Of a stretch of DNA of 64,000 bases, positions 1 to 11,264 are shown in pieces. The notes beneath the pieces were generated by a model, which made no database searches, had not been told where the DNA came from, and saw only the letters and a list, made by a program, of their open reading frames with translations. The stretch lies in contig JAXGGA010002828.1 of NCBI GenBank assembly GCA_038373865.1, forward strand, positions 49,804 through 113,803. Reading direction: 5' to 3'. Made by a program: the position numbers and the translations under genes. Position 1 is the first letter of the stretch, and every line of letters starts with the position of its first letter. This DNA is from Uloborus plumipes (lineage: Eukaryota > Arthropoda > Arachnida > Araneae > Uloboridae).

Positions 1-297
1 GAACTTTTTTTTGTTGGAAAGATCTCGGCGAGTAGAGCTCATTCCTATATTTGATTTTTTGATTTGAATAATTTTTGGTTCAAATTTGAGCCGTTCAAAC
101 AACCGGTCCCGCGATACTAACTTTTTAATGAACAGTCCGATTTGAACAAACTTTTTTTTGTTGGAAAGAACTTTTCAAGGATACTTCATTCCCGTATTTA
201 TATTTCCGATTTGAACAATTTTTCGTTCAACATTGAACCGCTCAAGCAAGCTGTCACCCCTAATAACTTTTGAGTAAACAGTCCGAAAAAAATGACT
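1..297. repeat. Tandem repeat, 147-bp period, cut by window edge
   Basis: Two units are visible, with equivalent T-runs followed by GTTGGAAAGA starting at about 4 and 151. Each unit continues through a GATTTGAAYAATTTTT block and ends near AACAGTCCGA. The units are clearly diverged. The array probably continues to the left of the window. Confidence 0.7.
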
Positions 298-570
298 GAC
301 TGTGCAGACGATTTTTTGTTTTTTTATTCATTTGTTTTATTGAATTTATTATTATTATTATTATTATTGTTTTTGGCAGACGATTTTTTTTCGTAACAAA
401 AATGTTTCATTCACGAGGGCATTTTATTCTTTATTTATATTTAACAACTGGCAACGGATTAAAAGTGAAATTCGAGACATTTTCTCAACGGACGAGTTTT
501 TTTTTTTTTTTCTTTTTTTTTTCCTTTCTTTGATAAAATGTGTTTTGATGTACTTTGTACTTTAATTTTT

Positions 571-857
571 TTTGAAAACAATTGAGGAATTTTTCTACGG
601 AAGAACTGTAACAGTTACATTCTTTAAAAGGTGCGACAAAACTTTATTTATTCATTTATTTACTTTTTATGTGTCTATTTCATCTTATGAGAGGGGTATA
701 TTTTGCTTTTAGAAATCAGCTTCAAGTGCTAAAAAGGTATGTTTGACATAATTTTTAGTCTTAGATAATCAAGAGAATAATGATCAGATGCTAGAATGCC
801 GATGTCGATGTACGGGAAAGTAGGCTCGTTTAGTTCTTGACAGAACTTCTTGTTTCT
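571..857 (+). repeat. Dispersed repeat family R1, copy 1
   Basis: This stretch runs from GAAAACAATTGAGGAATTT to AGAACTTCTTGTTT and is recognisably the same as 6941-7720 and 50381-50678. Shared blocks include the ATTTTG...TTTTTAGAAATCAGC segment and the GTAGGCTCGTTTAGTTC segment near the right end. No coding potential or inverted termini are seen. It keeps the site that is occupied by a piggyBac-type MITE in copy 2 (around 720-728). Confidence 0.65.
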
Positions 858-869
858 CTTTACAGTGGG

Positions 870-2194
870 CTTACAATACAAAGCAGTTCGACTTGCATAA
901 AATGGGTACCAAGCGTGATTATTTACGAGTAACGTATCTCAAAATCTCAGAGCTAACGCGAACTCCACTCTCGCAACACAAGATTTTTCGGAGGCGGAAT
1001 GTGGAGCTTAAACATCGGCTTTGCTATTGACTATTAAATATTGGCTTCTTGAATGGACTTCCCCACCCTTAGCATCATTGAAAGCAGAAATTCTCACACT
1101 GTACTAATCTACACCTTTGCTTCGCTGAAGTGTAACGAATAACCAATCGATTGATCATTCGTCTTTTTTCCTTCATTATGAGTGTGCAGGTGCACGTTAA
1201 TTAAATATAATGGCACTCAACAGCTCTGATTAGTCTAAAGCTAGTAAACATGGAAGAGGAAAAAAAAAGAGTTTCTTACAATTCAAGATATTTGTGCAGT
1301 GTAACGTATTTTATGTTAAGTAAGACAGCTGATTTTTCTTTTAAATAAAGAAATATTTAGTTCGGTATGTAAGAAACGGTAATACATAGTAAAGAAATGG
1401 TTTAAAGAAATTTGAACGGTGTTAACAAGTGTCTAAAATAACAGTATATCTTTATCAAAAAGTTTTATAAATATTTTTTTCCACAACACGAAACTTTGAC
1501 TTATAGGAGGGGTTTTGGAGCGCATCCCTTGCGTAAGTCGTGACTTCCCTGTATTTATTTATTCGATGTGTCCGAATCAAGTTTCTGAATTTTGAAACCT
1601 TCTTTAAAAATATAGTTGGCAAGAAAAGCCCTATATAAAAAGCACAGTTGTTGTTTAAAGTTTAGCAACAAAATAAAAATAAGCTTAATGCTATGACGTA
1701 CCTACTATTGCAGCAGGCGTACGGAAAAATGAACAGGTCTGCGCAGTAAAGTTTCTGTCCCATAATTTATTGTATTTTTTAATAAAAGCAACATACTTTA
1801 AAATTAGTCTTCTGTGAAAAGAAAGTGAGGCAACAAAGCATTTCAGTCCGTGAAGTTTTTTTCTCCGTAATTTGATACTTCTTAGGCGATGTTATCGCAT
1901 TGCAAAATGATTTGAAGCGAATCTAGCTCAATTTAGGCAAAAAACTGTTGTTCAAACCTAGTTTTGTTTCAAACCCAGCTCAATCCATGCTTCTATTGAA
2001 CGCCAACTGTAAAAAGAACACGGGATGGCATCAAAATAAGAGGTGAAGTGGGTTACGATTTGTATTGTACATTGAAGCTTTTAGGAGGAATCAGAATTTT
2101 TTTAAATACCTTTGACAACTGGTGTTCCTGTTATTCCGGTAATAATTAATGTTATAAACAAGATGGGTCCTTCACAATATTGTCAATTGCTCAT
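870..2194. other. No gene or repeat recognised
   Basis: The stretch has mixed composition with several short A and T runs. The part at 880-1240 is more complex than the surrounding AT-rich DNA, with few homopolymers, but no open frame, splice-site pattern or repeat partner was found. Confidence 0.4.
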
Positions 2195-2563
2195 TAGGGT
2201 GGAGCGAAAAAACTTTAATTTTTTATTTTTCTAAGCTTGTATGTGGAAAACGTGCCTTTTTTATGTTGTAACACTTCTGCAAAATCAACAAAATTTTCTG
2301 ACAATATTTTGATCTCCCTTCGCCTCACTGAAAAAATGACATTTTAAGATTTTATGCCAAAACACTGCATTAAGACGTTGGAGAGCACTTTAAATGCCCT
2401 ATAGTTTTTTTTCCCACTTTTTGTGTAGATGGTTACTAAAACTGACATTTTTTAATACTTCACTTTCATTTCGATTGATGACATTCGTCGTTATTAGAAA
2501 AATAAAAGATTATTTTCGTGCCTGTTATCATTAGTTTTGCAGCAGAAATTCAGTAAGTATATA

Positions 2564-2737
2564 CAGTCGACGCTCGTTATAACGACCACTCGTTATAAAG
2601 ACTATCCCAATACAACGACTGGTGGAAAAACCCAACTTTATCTCAATATACTCTATTTTCTACCTCTTACAGCGACCACTCGTTACAAAGACCTTTTTCT
2701 GGGGGACGGAGATGGTCGTTATATCGAGCGTCGACTG
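2564..2737. mobile_element. pogo/Tigger-type MITE inside E1
   Basis: A 174-bp element with inverted ends CAGTCGACGCTCGTTATAAC and the near complement ending in GAGCGTCGACTG, flanked by TA on both sides (2562-2563 and 2738-2739). CAGT ends with TA duplication are typical of pogo/Tigger elements. E2 has no insertion here, so it arrived after the E1/E2 lineage formed. There is no coding capacity. Confidence 0.8.
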
Positions 2738-3105
2738 TAGTAGATATTCAAAGGTTAGTTTATTTTTTAAATTTTGATGGGTTTTTTTATGATTTTGTAG
2801 CTAGATTCAGTTTGAATTCAGCACTTATTATATTATCGCTAATATTAGCTTATACCAATGTTATTATATTACATTACGAAACTACGAAACCATAACTATT
2901 TTGGTTTTCTTTTAGATTGGAATCGCTAAATCTAATTCTAAATCTGAAGCTAAAAATCAAATTCAGTTGTATATTTGTTTTTCAAAGAGATATTTTCTAT
3001 CATATTAATAATTAATGTCAAATATATATTTATTATTTATGAAATAATAAACATTACACTTATTGTATAAATCAAATTGATGGCAGCCACAACTGACAAA
3101 GTACT

Positions 3106-4443
3106 ATGTGTGATGTTTGGCTCTCCAAGAAACTTTCCGTCCAATACTCTCCCAACTTACGAACATGTTATGAAAAACATACGCAACCACGACAAGACCT
3201 CAAGACGGAAAATGGAAAATACCCATCATTTTTTTATATATCGCACAAACTTTGTTATGAAGTGGAAGAAATCTGGACAAAGACCTCACTTCCAACGGTA
3301 AGTCACGTCAAGCTCCAGCAAAGACATTGCTGAAGCAATAGTCGCTAGTTTCATAGAGCAGAATGTACAAATGGACAGCATTTAAGTTATAGGGTGTGAT
3401 GGTACGAATATGAACACAGCAGATCATAGATCAGGTGTTATACGACGACTGAAGGAAACATTAAAGCGTCCTCTGCAGTGGCTTGTATGTCTGCTCCCCG
3501 TCAATGAGCTGCCTGTGCGCCATCTTTTCCGGGCACTGGACCACGGGGACTTTCTGGAGATATCGGCTACGTGCACCAATCAGACTGTTACTTTCTTTGA
3601 ACCCATGCTTAATAGAGGAGTTGTCCAATCTTTAACCAAAGAAGTTAAGCACAGATCGACGCTAATATCTACTGGAAATGTGCAATAGCATCAGCAAAGG
3701 TGAATGTAGCCTTACTTTAGCAAATAAAAACCCTAGTTGCATAAATCACTCACGAAGGATCACTACAGCCAATTGAGTTCTTAGATTATATGTTAGAGAA
3801 TTGGAACCGTCGGAAAATTTGAAAAACTCTTGTTAAATTCATTATTCGTGTGTATGCCCTAACATGGTTTGCCATAAAAGCCCACTGGTCGTGCAAAGAT
3901 AGAGCTAGGCACCTACACCAAATGCTTGTCATGTCAAGATACCTCAATCCTAAACACAAAGAAACCGTTGACCCTGGCATTCATTGCAATGCCTTCTTTG
4001 CCCACCCGGAAAATATTCTCATAGCAATGATGACGGATCATCGGTCACACGTGGGCCTGTGACGGATTTTGAAAGGCAGGACTTCTACAAACCCCAGTGG
4101 ACAAATACAAAGTTTGAAAGTTCTTCAAAAATTTAACTTCGACGTTGTCGAATATTTCGACATGATTGATTGGGATATCTTCCATATCTCATAGCCTCCC
4201 ATAATCAAAGACATGATTGAACGCTGAACTTATGATTACCTCATCACAACGGAGGTGACCTCAAAAATAATCTTTAAAAAATTTCCAAATCATACTCAAG
4301 CCGAGGTGTTAAGCTGGTAACAGAGGCGGCGAAAGCTGCTTGTGAGCACACAGCACGAGATGAGTTCGTCCGTGCTCGAATTGCATCGCAAGAGCTAATG
4401 CCGAATTTTGAGATAAAACGTGAATTTTCGCATTACACTTTGT
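3106..4443 (+). pseudogene. Broken transposase-like gene of E1
   Basis: Coding relics are scattered over three frames. An N-terminal block near 3106-3333 contains a VEEIWTKTSLPTVSHV segment. A middle block at 3386-3688 contains a GCDGTN motif, then PLQWLVCLL and NELPVRHLF. A relic with YALTWFAIK lies near 3850. A C-terminal block at about 4310-4443 reads LVTEAAKAAC...HTARDEFVRAR and ends at a TAA. The same blocks occur in E2, so this was a real gene. The GCDGTN...C-L-L...RH pattern loosely recalls the second catalytic region and C/DxxH motif of hAT-type RNase H-fold transposases, but I cannot name the family. The reading frame is broken by a TAA at 3383-3385 just before GCDGTN, by frameshifts and stops after 3688, and by the internal deletion near 3308. 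I recognise the family only as a recurrent, unnamed transposon protein of arthropods. Confidence 0.7.
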
Positions 4444-4779
4444 AAATATTTGTGACATTTTATTGTATTTTTGCATTTGTGATATTTTATTTTATTTAGT
4501 ATTTTGATAGTTTATTGTATAAATTATTATATTTGGGACATTTTGTTGTGCTTGAAAGTGGCTAAACTGAAAAACAGTTTGTCTGATGTATAGTCAATTT
4601 TTTACATAATGTCACTAAATATTGTAAAATAAAAAGGTCGCGAAGGGAGATCAAAAAAATTTTCAAATCACTTCAAATTTTCACATTCTGTTTTAGTGAT
4701 CAAATGGCACAGTTTGACACATCAAGCTATTTGAAATTTAAAAAAAAAAGTTTTTTTCGGTCATTTTCGCTCCACCCTA

Positions 4780-5049
4780 ATAGTAAATCCGTTACTGGTT
4801 ATTAGCCCCTTGTGTCAGCGGTTGATATAAAGAGAGATGAGTCGCTTTCCCATGCTTCTACTAACACGCACACAACCAACCATCGCTGGACTTACAAGTC
4901 AAATATGATTTCCATCACTGCAGATGAGGATTACCATTCCATTTCCCAAGATGTTGATCAATGATACAACAATGAAACCGTTGCCGAAGATTTGGAGGGT
5001 TTCCGGAGTATACTCGTCAGAGAGCTACATTAGAGCAGGAATCAGTATA
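4780..5049. other. No feature recognised
   Basis: Fairly complex sequence. A short open stretch at about 4859-4961 ends in a TGA and has no recognisable similarity. I see no support for an exon. Confidence 0.35.
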
Positions 5050-5325
5050 CACATATATGAAGGGGCAAGTGGATGAAGGTGATGTGTGACATTTGAATTT
5101 CGCCGCTTTACACAAACTCAAAATAGTGTATGTTCAATTGTATTAACTCACAAACTCAATTGAAGGGGTAAGTGAATAAGGGCGATATGTGACAATTTTT
5201 TTAATTTCTAGAAAAGGCTTTCAAGAAAAAAAATTACCTTCTCACCTTCATCCACGGTAAAAAGTAAATTTTTCAAAAATTGTCACATATCACCTTCATT
5301 CACTTGTCCTCCATATACATAGGTA
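5050..5325. mobile_element. Inverted-repeat MITE, unassigned
   Basis: The left arm contains AAGTGGATGAAGGTGATGTG (about 5067) and the right arm its near complement ending CACTTGTCCTCC (about 5312). A second direct iteration of the left motif (AAGTGAATAAGGGCGATATG) lies near 5167, and a further inverted one near 5240. The element is therefore a foldback of repeated modules. The ends are AT-rich (TATACA at both sides), so the exact boundary is uncertain. Confidence 0.6.
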
Positions 5326-5799
5326 ACTATTTTAGCTTTAATGTGAAAAAAAAACTTTCTCGAATTGAATGAATTAATTGAAAAAGACCCTAAGCCAAAC
5401 TACCACATGTAACTTACGGATTTGGTTTTAGAAGCAAAGAATAATCCTGTGTGAAAACATATTGTTACAAATTTTGTAAATAGTGGTTAGTTTTTATGCT
5501 GTTTTATTCTTTCTTTGTTAATTTTGCTGTTAATCCCATTAAATTTTGCTTATAATTATCGTAGTTCCATTGTAACTTTACCTATAAGAAATATGCACTA
5601 CGGTTTCTCTCAGTTGTCTTTTCCGTGTTTGAAGGCCACTCAGCATCTTTAACGGTACCTTCTATTGATTATTACAATTGCACACATTTTTGACGCCATA
5701 GGCAATCTTACTTGTGATGATACCTTCGTATAACTTTTTAAATATCACAATTCACGCAGCTTTTGTTTTAGTAATGACGAATTGCTATTTATTTTTATT

Positions 5800-6940
<1,141 letters not shown>

Positions 6941-7720
6941 TTGAAAACGATTAAGGATTTTTTCTATGGAAACACTGTATTAGCTGCATTGTCTAAAAGG
7001 TGCTACAACTTTATTTATTCGTTTATTCACTTTTTACGTGTCTATTTCATCAGATGAAAGAGGCATATTTTGTTTTTAGAAATCAGTTTTAACCCTTCAC
7101 TGCACGATTTTTTATATTTTCATGAAAAAAGTCATATGTTACCTTTTAATAACTCTGAGTTCAGGAAAAATGAAGAAAAAAATTAATCTTAAAAATGTGC
7201 ACCAAAAATGATGTTTTAATTGTTTGTTCTACATATGGCACAAAGCACATAGCATATGCTTTGTATACCGATAAGTGTAATAATCTACAATGTGTTTTGT
7301 GCCATAAGTGGTACAAACAAATTTGCCACTAAGTGTATTAAAACATTTTTAGAACAAAGGAAAAAATGACTAAACACACTTCTAACGGAAATGCAGACAC
7401 TCTTTTTTTCAAAAGCAAGAACTATAATACCTAGACCAGTGCAACTAACTAGTGCATAAACATCACACTAAACTGTTATAGCAATGTTCCAGAAGGGGCG
7501 TAAAACTCAGTTTAACTGCATTTAAAAAGTCATTGGAATATATGAGGGTTTATTTGGTTTGTGCCAGATCTGGCACACCGTGCAGTGAAGGGTTAATGCT
7601 AAAAAAGTCTGTTTAACATAATTTGCAGTCTTAGATACTTAATGCAGTCTCAGATGCTAAAATGCCGATGACGGTATACGGGAAATTAGGCTCGCTTAGT
7701 TCTCAACAGAACTTCTTGTT
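6941..7720 (+). repeat. Dispersed repeat family R1, copy 2 (interrupted)
   Basis: The left part (6941-7092) and right part (7593-7720) match copies at 571-857 and 50381-50678, running from GAAAACGATTAAGGATTTT to AGAACTTCTTGTTT. The middle is occupied by a piggyBac-type MITE at 7093-7592. Confidence 0.7.
7093..7592. mobile_element. piggyBac-type MITE in R1 copy 2
   Basis: A 500-bp element with inverted ends CCCTTCACTGCACG and CGTGCAGTGAAGGG, flanked on both sides by TTAA (7089-7092 and 7593-7596). TTAA duplication with CCC ends is the hallmark of the piggyBac superfamily. R1 copy 3 retains a single TTAA at the equivalent empty position (50547-50550), which confirms the boundaries. There is no transposase frame. 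Confidence 0.88.
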
Positions 7721-8379
7721 TTTTCGTCACAAGTGATTTTTTTTTCTCACATTGAGAGGAAAAGATCGATCGGTTTTTCTTCAAAGTTAGGAAAATAAGA
7801 GCGAATGTTTTTGCAAATCGCCAAAGAACCATTAACCATCCCTTAGAAGATGAAAAGGTTTTATCTACATCTAGAAAATAGGGGTTTTTATTATCGGTGT
7901 TCAGGGATAAAAAGTTTTCTGTCGGTTACACACCTGATGCACAATGCATCTACACTTCTGGCTTTTATTCTGATACTATTTACAAGCACTCCGGAGGAAA
8001 TATTGGAAGGGGAAGAAAATTCTAATATATTGAGTTTTATTCTGACTCTTTGTCATGCCATGAGAAACTACAGGAATGCAAGATAAAAAATTCACAGAAC
8101 AAGACTTTTTATTCACCTTCTGCTAAAAATCTATTGCATTTTTAAAAAATAAAAATAAAAACAAGCATTTGGTTGTTTTTTTTCACAGAAACAATTTCAG
8201 ACCAATAGTGTGACAGCACTGTCAAGTCCGCTGCACGAACTTTTTTTTTCGTTCAATACAAGAATACTTTTTGATAATATTTAAATTAGTTTCAAAAAAC
8301 TAAAAAAGACACTTTTTGATGTACTTATAATACATCAACATGTAATATAGTTAGGCATTAAGATAAAAATACTATTAAA
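7721..8379. other. No feature recognised
   Basis: AT-rich. An open stretch at 7850-8086 could encode 78 residues but shows no motif, signal peptide or codon pattern that would support a gene. The part near 8320-8379 is the left flank of the Tc1-like insertion. Confidence 0.35.
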
Positions 8380-8453
8380 TACACTGAAGTGACAAAAGTC
8401 ATGGGATAGCAATATGCAAATTTTCAGATGGCAGTAGCATCGCATAGAACAGG

Positions 8454-8509
8454 TATAAATGCGCAGTGCTTTTACAGAGCTTTCATTTCTGTTCAAGTTA
8501 TTCATGTGA
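8454..8509 (+). promoter_or_regulatory. Transposase promoter: TATA box, Inr and minimal uORF
   Basis: TATAAA lies at 8454-8459, and an arthropod-type initiator TCATTT lies at 8483-8488. Taking the initiator A (8485) as +1 places the TATA box at -31, the expected spacing. A start-stop uORF, ATGTGA, sits at 8504-8509, 15 bases before the transposase ATG, and could dampen translation. This is read from sequence only. Confidence 0.6.
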
Positions 8510-8524
8510 AGAGGTTTTAACGTG

Positions 8525-9568
8525 ATGATGACCGCACGACGTGAATTAACAGACTTTGAACGCGGAATGTTAGTTGGAGCTAGACGCATGGGTCATGCCA
8601 TTTCGGAAATCGTTAGAGAATTCAACATTCCCAGATCCACTGTGTCAAGAGTGTGCCGAGAGTATGAAATTTCAGGCATAACATCCCACCATGGACAGCG
8701 CAGTGGTCGACCGCCTGCACTTAAAGATCGAGACCGGCGACGTCTGCAAAGAGTCGTAAATTCTAACAGACAAGCAACACTGCGTCAAATCACCGTAGAA
8801 ATCAATGTGGGACGTACAATGGACGTGTCTGCTAGAACTGTGCGGAGAAATTTGGATTTCTTGGGCTATTCCAGCAGAAGACCGACTCGAGTGCCTTTAC
8901 TGACAGAACGACATCGCTTGCAGCGACTCTCGTGGGCACGTGAGCATATCGGTTGGTCCCTAGATGAATGGAAAACCGTGGCCTGGTCCGATGAGTCAGG
9001 ATTTCAGCTGGTAAGAGCCGATGGTAGGGTTCGAGTGTGGCGCAGACCCCACGAAGCCATGGACCCAAACTGTCAGCAAGGCACTGTTCAAGCTGGTGGT
9101 GGCTCCGTAATGGTGTGGGCTGTTTTTTCATGGCATGGACTTGGTCCTCTAGTGCGACTGGACCGAACATTGACTGGAAATGCTTATGTGCAGCTACTTG
9201 GAGATCACTTGCAGCCATTCATGGACTTCATGTACCCAAACAACGATGGGATTTTTATGGATGACAATGCGCCATGTCACCGGGCCACAACTGTTCGCAA
9301 TTGGTTTGAAGAAAATTCTGGACAATTCCAACGAATGATTTGGCCACCTAGATCGCCCGACATGAATCCCATTGAGCATTTATGGGACACCATCGAGAGG
9401 TCTGTTCGTGCCCAAAATCCTGCCCCATCAACGCTTTCACAATTATGGACGTCTATCGAGACAGCATGGCTCAATATTCCTGCAGAAGACTTCCAACGAC
9501 TTGTTGAGTCCATGCCACGTCGAGTTGTTGCACTTCGCCGGGCAAAAGGAGGGCCGACACGATATTAA
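8525..9568 (+). CDS. Tc1-like transposase, DD36E catalytic triad
   Basis: A complete 347-residue transposase that would bind the element's inverted repeats and catalyse cut-and-paste transposition in the nucleus. A paired-type helix-turn-helix spans about residues 9-49 (VREFNIPRSTVSRVCREYEI). A GRPP hinge at 61-64 resembles the GRPR-like linker of Tc1 proteins, and a second helix-turn-helix follows at about 70-118. The DDE_3-type catalytic domain has D156 (WSDESGF), D247 (MDDNAPCHR) and E284 (SPDMNPIEHLW). There are 36 residues between the last two, against 34 in classic Tc1, which places it with DD36E-type elements. I chose the ATG at 8525; an in-frame GTG just upstream is unlikely as a start in a eukaryote. 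The stop is 31 bases from the element end. No frameshift or stop interrupts the gene and no catalytic residue is missing. Length fits the family (about 340). Confidence 0.96.
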   Translation: MMTARRELTDFERGMLVGARRMGHAISEIVREFNIPRSTVSRVCREYEISGITSHHGQRSGRPPALKDRDRRRLQRVVNSNRQATLRQITVEINVGRTMDVSARTVRRNLDFLGYSSRRPTRVPLLTERHRLQRLSWAREHIGWSLDEWKTVAWSDESGFQLVRADGRVRVWRRPHEAMDPNCQQGTVQAGGGSVMVWAVFSWHGLGPLVRLDRTLTGNAYVQLLGDHLQPFMDFMYPNNDGIFMDDNAPCHRATTVRNWFEENSGQFQRMIWPPRSPDMNPIEHLWDTIERSVRAQNPAPSTLSQLWTSIETAWLNIPAEDFQRLVESMPRRVVALRRAKGGPTRY

Positions 9569-9601
9569 GAGGTATCCCATGACTTTTGTCACTTCAGTGT
9601 A

Positions 9602-9720
9602 TATTACTTTTATATTTGCAAAGAACTTGAATTTTATATTTTATTCACGTTACATACATACATACATACAAACAAACCCACGTGCGAAACTAATAAAAGC
9701 GTATTAATTAAATCTATTTC
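9602..9720 (-). repeat. Repeat flanking the Tc1 insertion (family of 17.6-18.4 kb)
   Basis: This stretch is the complement of the right half of the 396-bp units at 17643-18434: ATTACTTTTA, TTTGCAAAGAAC, then (CATA)n, then GAAACTAATAAAA. A shorter related piece with ACATACAAACAAACCC and GAAACTAATA lies at 10273-10317. The (CATA)n-A-rich tail suggests a retroelement-derived family. Confidence 0.65.
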
Positions 9721-10452
9721 TCTTCTGTTTACGTTTATAGCTAGGAAAAAAAAGCAATGACTAGGTTAGACCAAATGGACACACCCCAGTTGGTGAACTG
9801 TACATAATTAAGCAAGTTAGGCAACAGGGTTCCCAAGAAATTTTTAGTTTGTCTCAAGCGAGAAATGTAGTCTGAATTATAGAAACAGGTTAAAAACAAA
9901 AAGGGACATTAATCTATTCTTTTGAAGGTTAAACTAGGGATTAACTTGGGATGCACTCTTTGGTCGCCAATATTTGGTAATCTGCCTCTTTATGGTTTAT
10001 TTATAATTTTAAAATTTCAGCGGATTAATTGGCCGAAAATTTATTTCTGTCGAGAAAAAGTAACTTTTCAGAGTGAATTTCTTATACTTAAACTTTGAAA
10101 ATTTAGAATTCAAGTTGTCGTGCCCAATTTGATTCAAAATTTATAAGTTATCATAGTAATAATAAGCAATGCATTCAAGATTTTTTAGGGGGAAAAATAC
10201 AAATAAATCAGAGAAATTTCAAGGGAAATTAAAACTGCACATGAACTTTTAAAGGAAAAATGGAATAAAGGGATACATACAAACAAACCCGCATGTGAAA
10301 CTAATACATGCGTATTTAAAAGTTGATAATTCATATTATCATATATAATAGTTCCTTACTATCGAATAAGTCATTATAAAAAGTCAAAGTTTGCAATTTC
10401 GGGAAAAGCATTAAAGTGCGCCATTTGTGTTGAAGATGAATTGAGCAAACTA
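9721..10452. other. No gene; one short repeat fragment
   Basis: Apart from the CATACAAACAAACCC-containing fragment at 10273-10317, nothing is recognisable. Confidence 0.4.
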
Positions 10453-10623
10453 CAGTCTAACCTCGTTAGTTCGAGCACGCTTAATACAAATTGCTGCTAA
10501 GACGAACGACATTCCAGAACCCCGTCCTAAGGTCTCATTTATTCTTAGCTGGATAAGACGAGCTATGATGAAGACGAATTGATTTGATAGGTCCTTAGAG
10601 TTTGTTTCAACGAGGTTCGACTG
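10453..10623. mobile_element. pogo/Tigger-type MITE
   Basis: A 171-bp element with ends CAGTCTAACCTCGTTAGTTC and the complement ending CGAGGTTCGACTG, flanked by TA at 10451-10452 and 10624-10625. It belongs to the same family as 45775-46584 (CAGTTGAACCTCGTTAATTC). There is no coding capacity. Confidence 0.85.
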
Positions 10624-10714
10624 TAGTATTACTTCTGTTCCTCGGAGCCAGACAAACATTAGTCCATTTTCGCTATTTTTCAGGAGAGCGCGAAAACGTT
10701 TGTCTGATGCATGC

Positions 10715-10798
10715 AAAGGATGGGACTTGCGCTTTTTTATTACTCCTTGAATAATTGTGAAGGAATTTCTTCAAAGGAATAACGTTCTCATGGGTCCA
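10715..10798 (+). repeat. Left 84-bp direct repeat bordering ACAGT copy A
   Basis: Begins AAAGGATGGGACTTG and ends GGGTCCA directly against the MITE. It matches 11182-11264 at roughly nine positions in ten. Confidence 0.85.
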
Positions 10799-11181
10799 CA
10801 CTGTAAAAAATGAATGTTGTTTTTACAGTATAATACAGCTAATTTTATAGTAATAAACTGTAAAAATTGCTAATTTTAATGTAATAAACTGTAAAATTGC
10901 TACTTTCACAGTACTTAAACTGTAAAATTACTAATTTAACAGTATATTACAGTACATTTTACAGTTTTAAACTGGAATCTCTGCTACCAGTATTATACTA
11001 CTGTTTATACAGTATGATACAGCTAAATTTTACGGCAATAAACTGTAAAGTTTCTAACTTTACAATAAGAAACTGTAAAAATGCTAGTTTTACAGTTTAT
11101 TACTGTGCATTTTACAGTTTTAAATTGGAACCTCGGCTGCCAGTATTATACTGTAAAAACAGCAGTTCATTTTTTGCAGTG
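10799..11181 (+). mobile_element. ACAGT family MITE, copy A
   Basis: A 383-bp element with inverted ends CACTGTAAAAAATGAA and TTCATTTTTTGCAGTG. The interior is two direct copies of a ~180-bp module, each starting TTTACAGTATAATACAGCTAA and ending AAACTGGAA...GCCAGTATTATAC (with variants). It is packed with short CTGTAAAA...TTTTACAG palindromes around ATTGCTA spacers. There are eight copies in this window. There is no TA, TTAA or 8-bp duplication; instead ~84-bp direct repeats abut both ends. The superfamily is unknown. Confidence 0.85.
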
Positions 11182-11264
11182 AAAGGATGGGACTTGTGCT
11201 TTTTTTAACTGCTTGAATAATTATGAAGGCATTTCTTCAAAAGAATAACGTTCATATGGGTCTA
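11182..11264 (+). repeat. Right 83-bp direct repeat bordering ACAGT copy A
   Basis: Starts AAAGGATGGGACTTG immediately after the element's CAGTG end and ends GGGTCTA. It is the partner of 10715-10798. Confidence 0.85.

Larger units (their letters stand above)
2195..4779 (+). mobile_element. Decayed DNA transposon E1 (hAT-like), copy 1 of 2
   Basis: The ends are inverted repeats: TAGGGTGGAGCGAAAA at the left and its complement at the right. The same ends and interior are found inverted at 56107-58949 (E2), which has a perfect 8-bp target duplication. E1 itself has no matching flanks (TTGCTCAT against ATAGTAAA), so one side may be rearranged. YAGGG ends and 8-bp duplications fit hAT, but other superfamilies also make 8-bp duplications, so the assignment is tentative. 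Relative to E2, E1 lacks about 868 bp at a junction near 3308, keeps a 456-bp block (about 3825-4280) that E2 lost, and carries a pogo-type MITE at 2564-2737. Confidence 0.8.
8382..9599 (+). mobile_element. Intact Tc1/mariner-type element (DD36E)
   Basis: A 1218-bp element with inverted repeats matching over 27 bp. The left end starts CACTGAAGTGACAAAAGTCA and continues TGGGATA, and the right end is its exact complement. TA flanks both ends (8380-8381 and 9600-9601), the standard Tc1/mariner target duplication. It carries one uninterrupted transposase gene and a compact promoter. Intact ends plus an intact gene suggest recent activity. Removing the element and one TA restores AAATATATTAC, the sequence found (as complement) in both units of the 17.6-18.4 kb duplication, so an empty paralogous site supports the boundaries. 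Confidence 0.96.

Noticed and set aside
3850..4062. A separate 70-codon gene
   Set aside because: It is one frame fragment of the broken E1 transposase-like gene.
8522..8524. GTG as start codon of the transposase
   Set aside because: The codon is in frame, but nuclear genes of animals start at ATG. Two ATGs follow immediately and the first (8525) suffices.
8832..9513. Open frames on the minus strand and in other frames within the transposase
   Set aside because: They are shadows of the real gene; none carries a motif.
10799..11181. CRISPR-like array from regularly spaced ACAGT motifs
   Set aside because: The motif is ~8 bases, the spacers are themselves similar, the unit is bounded by inverted ends, and the context is a eukaryotic genome.
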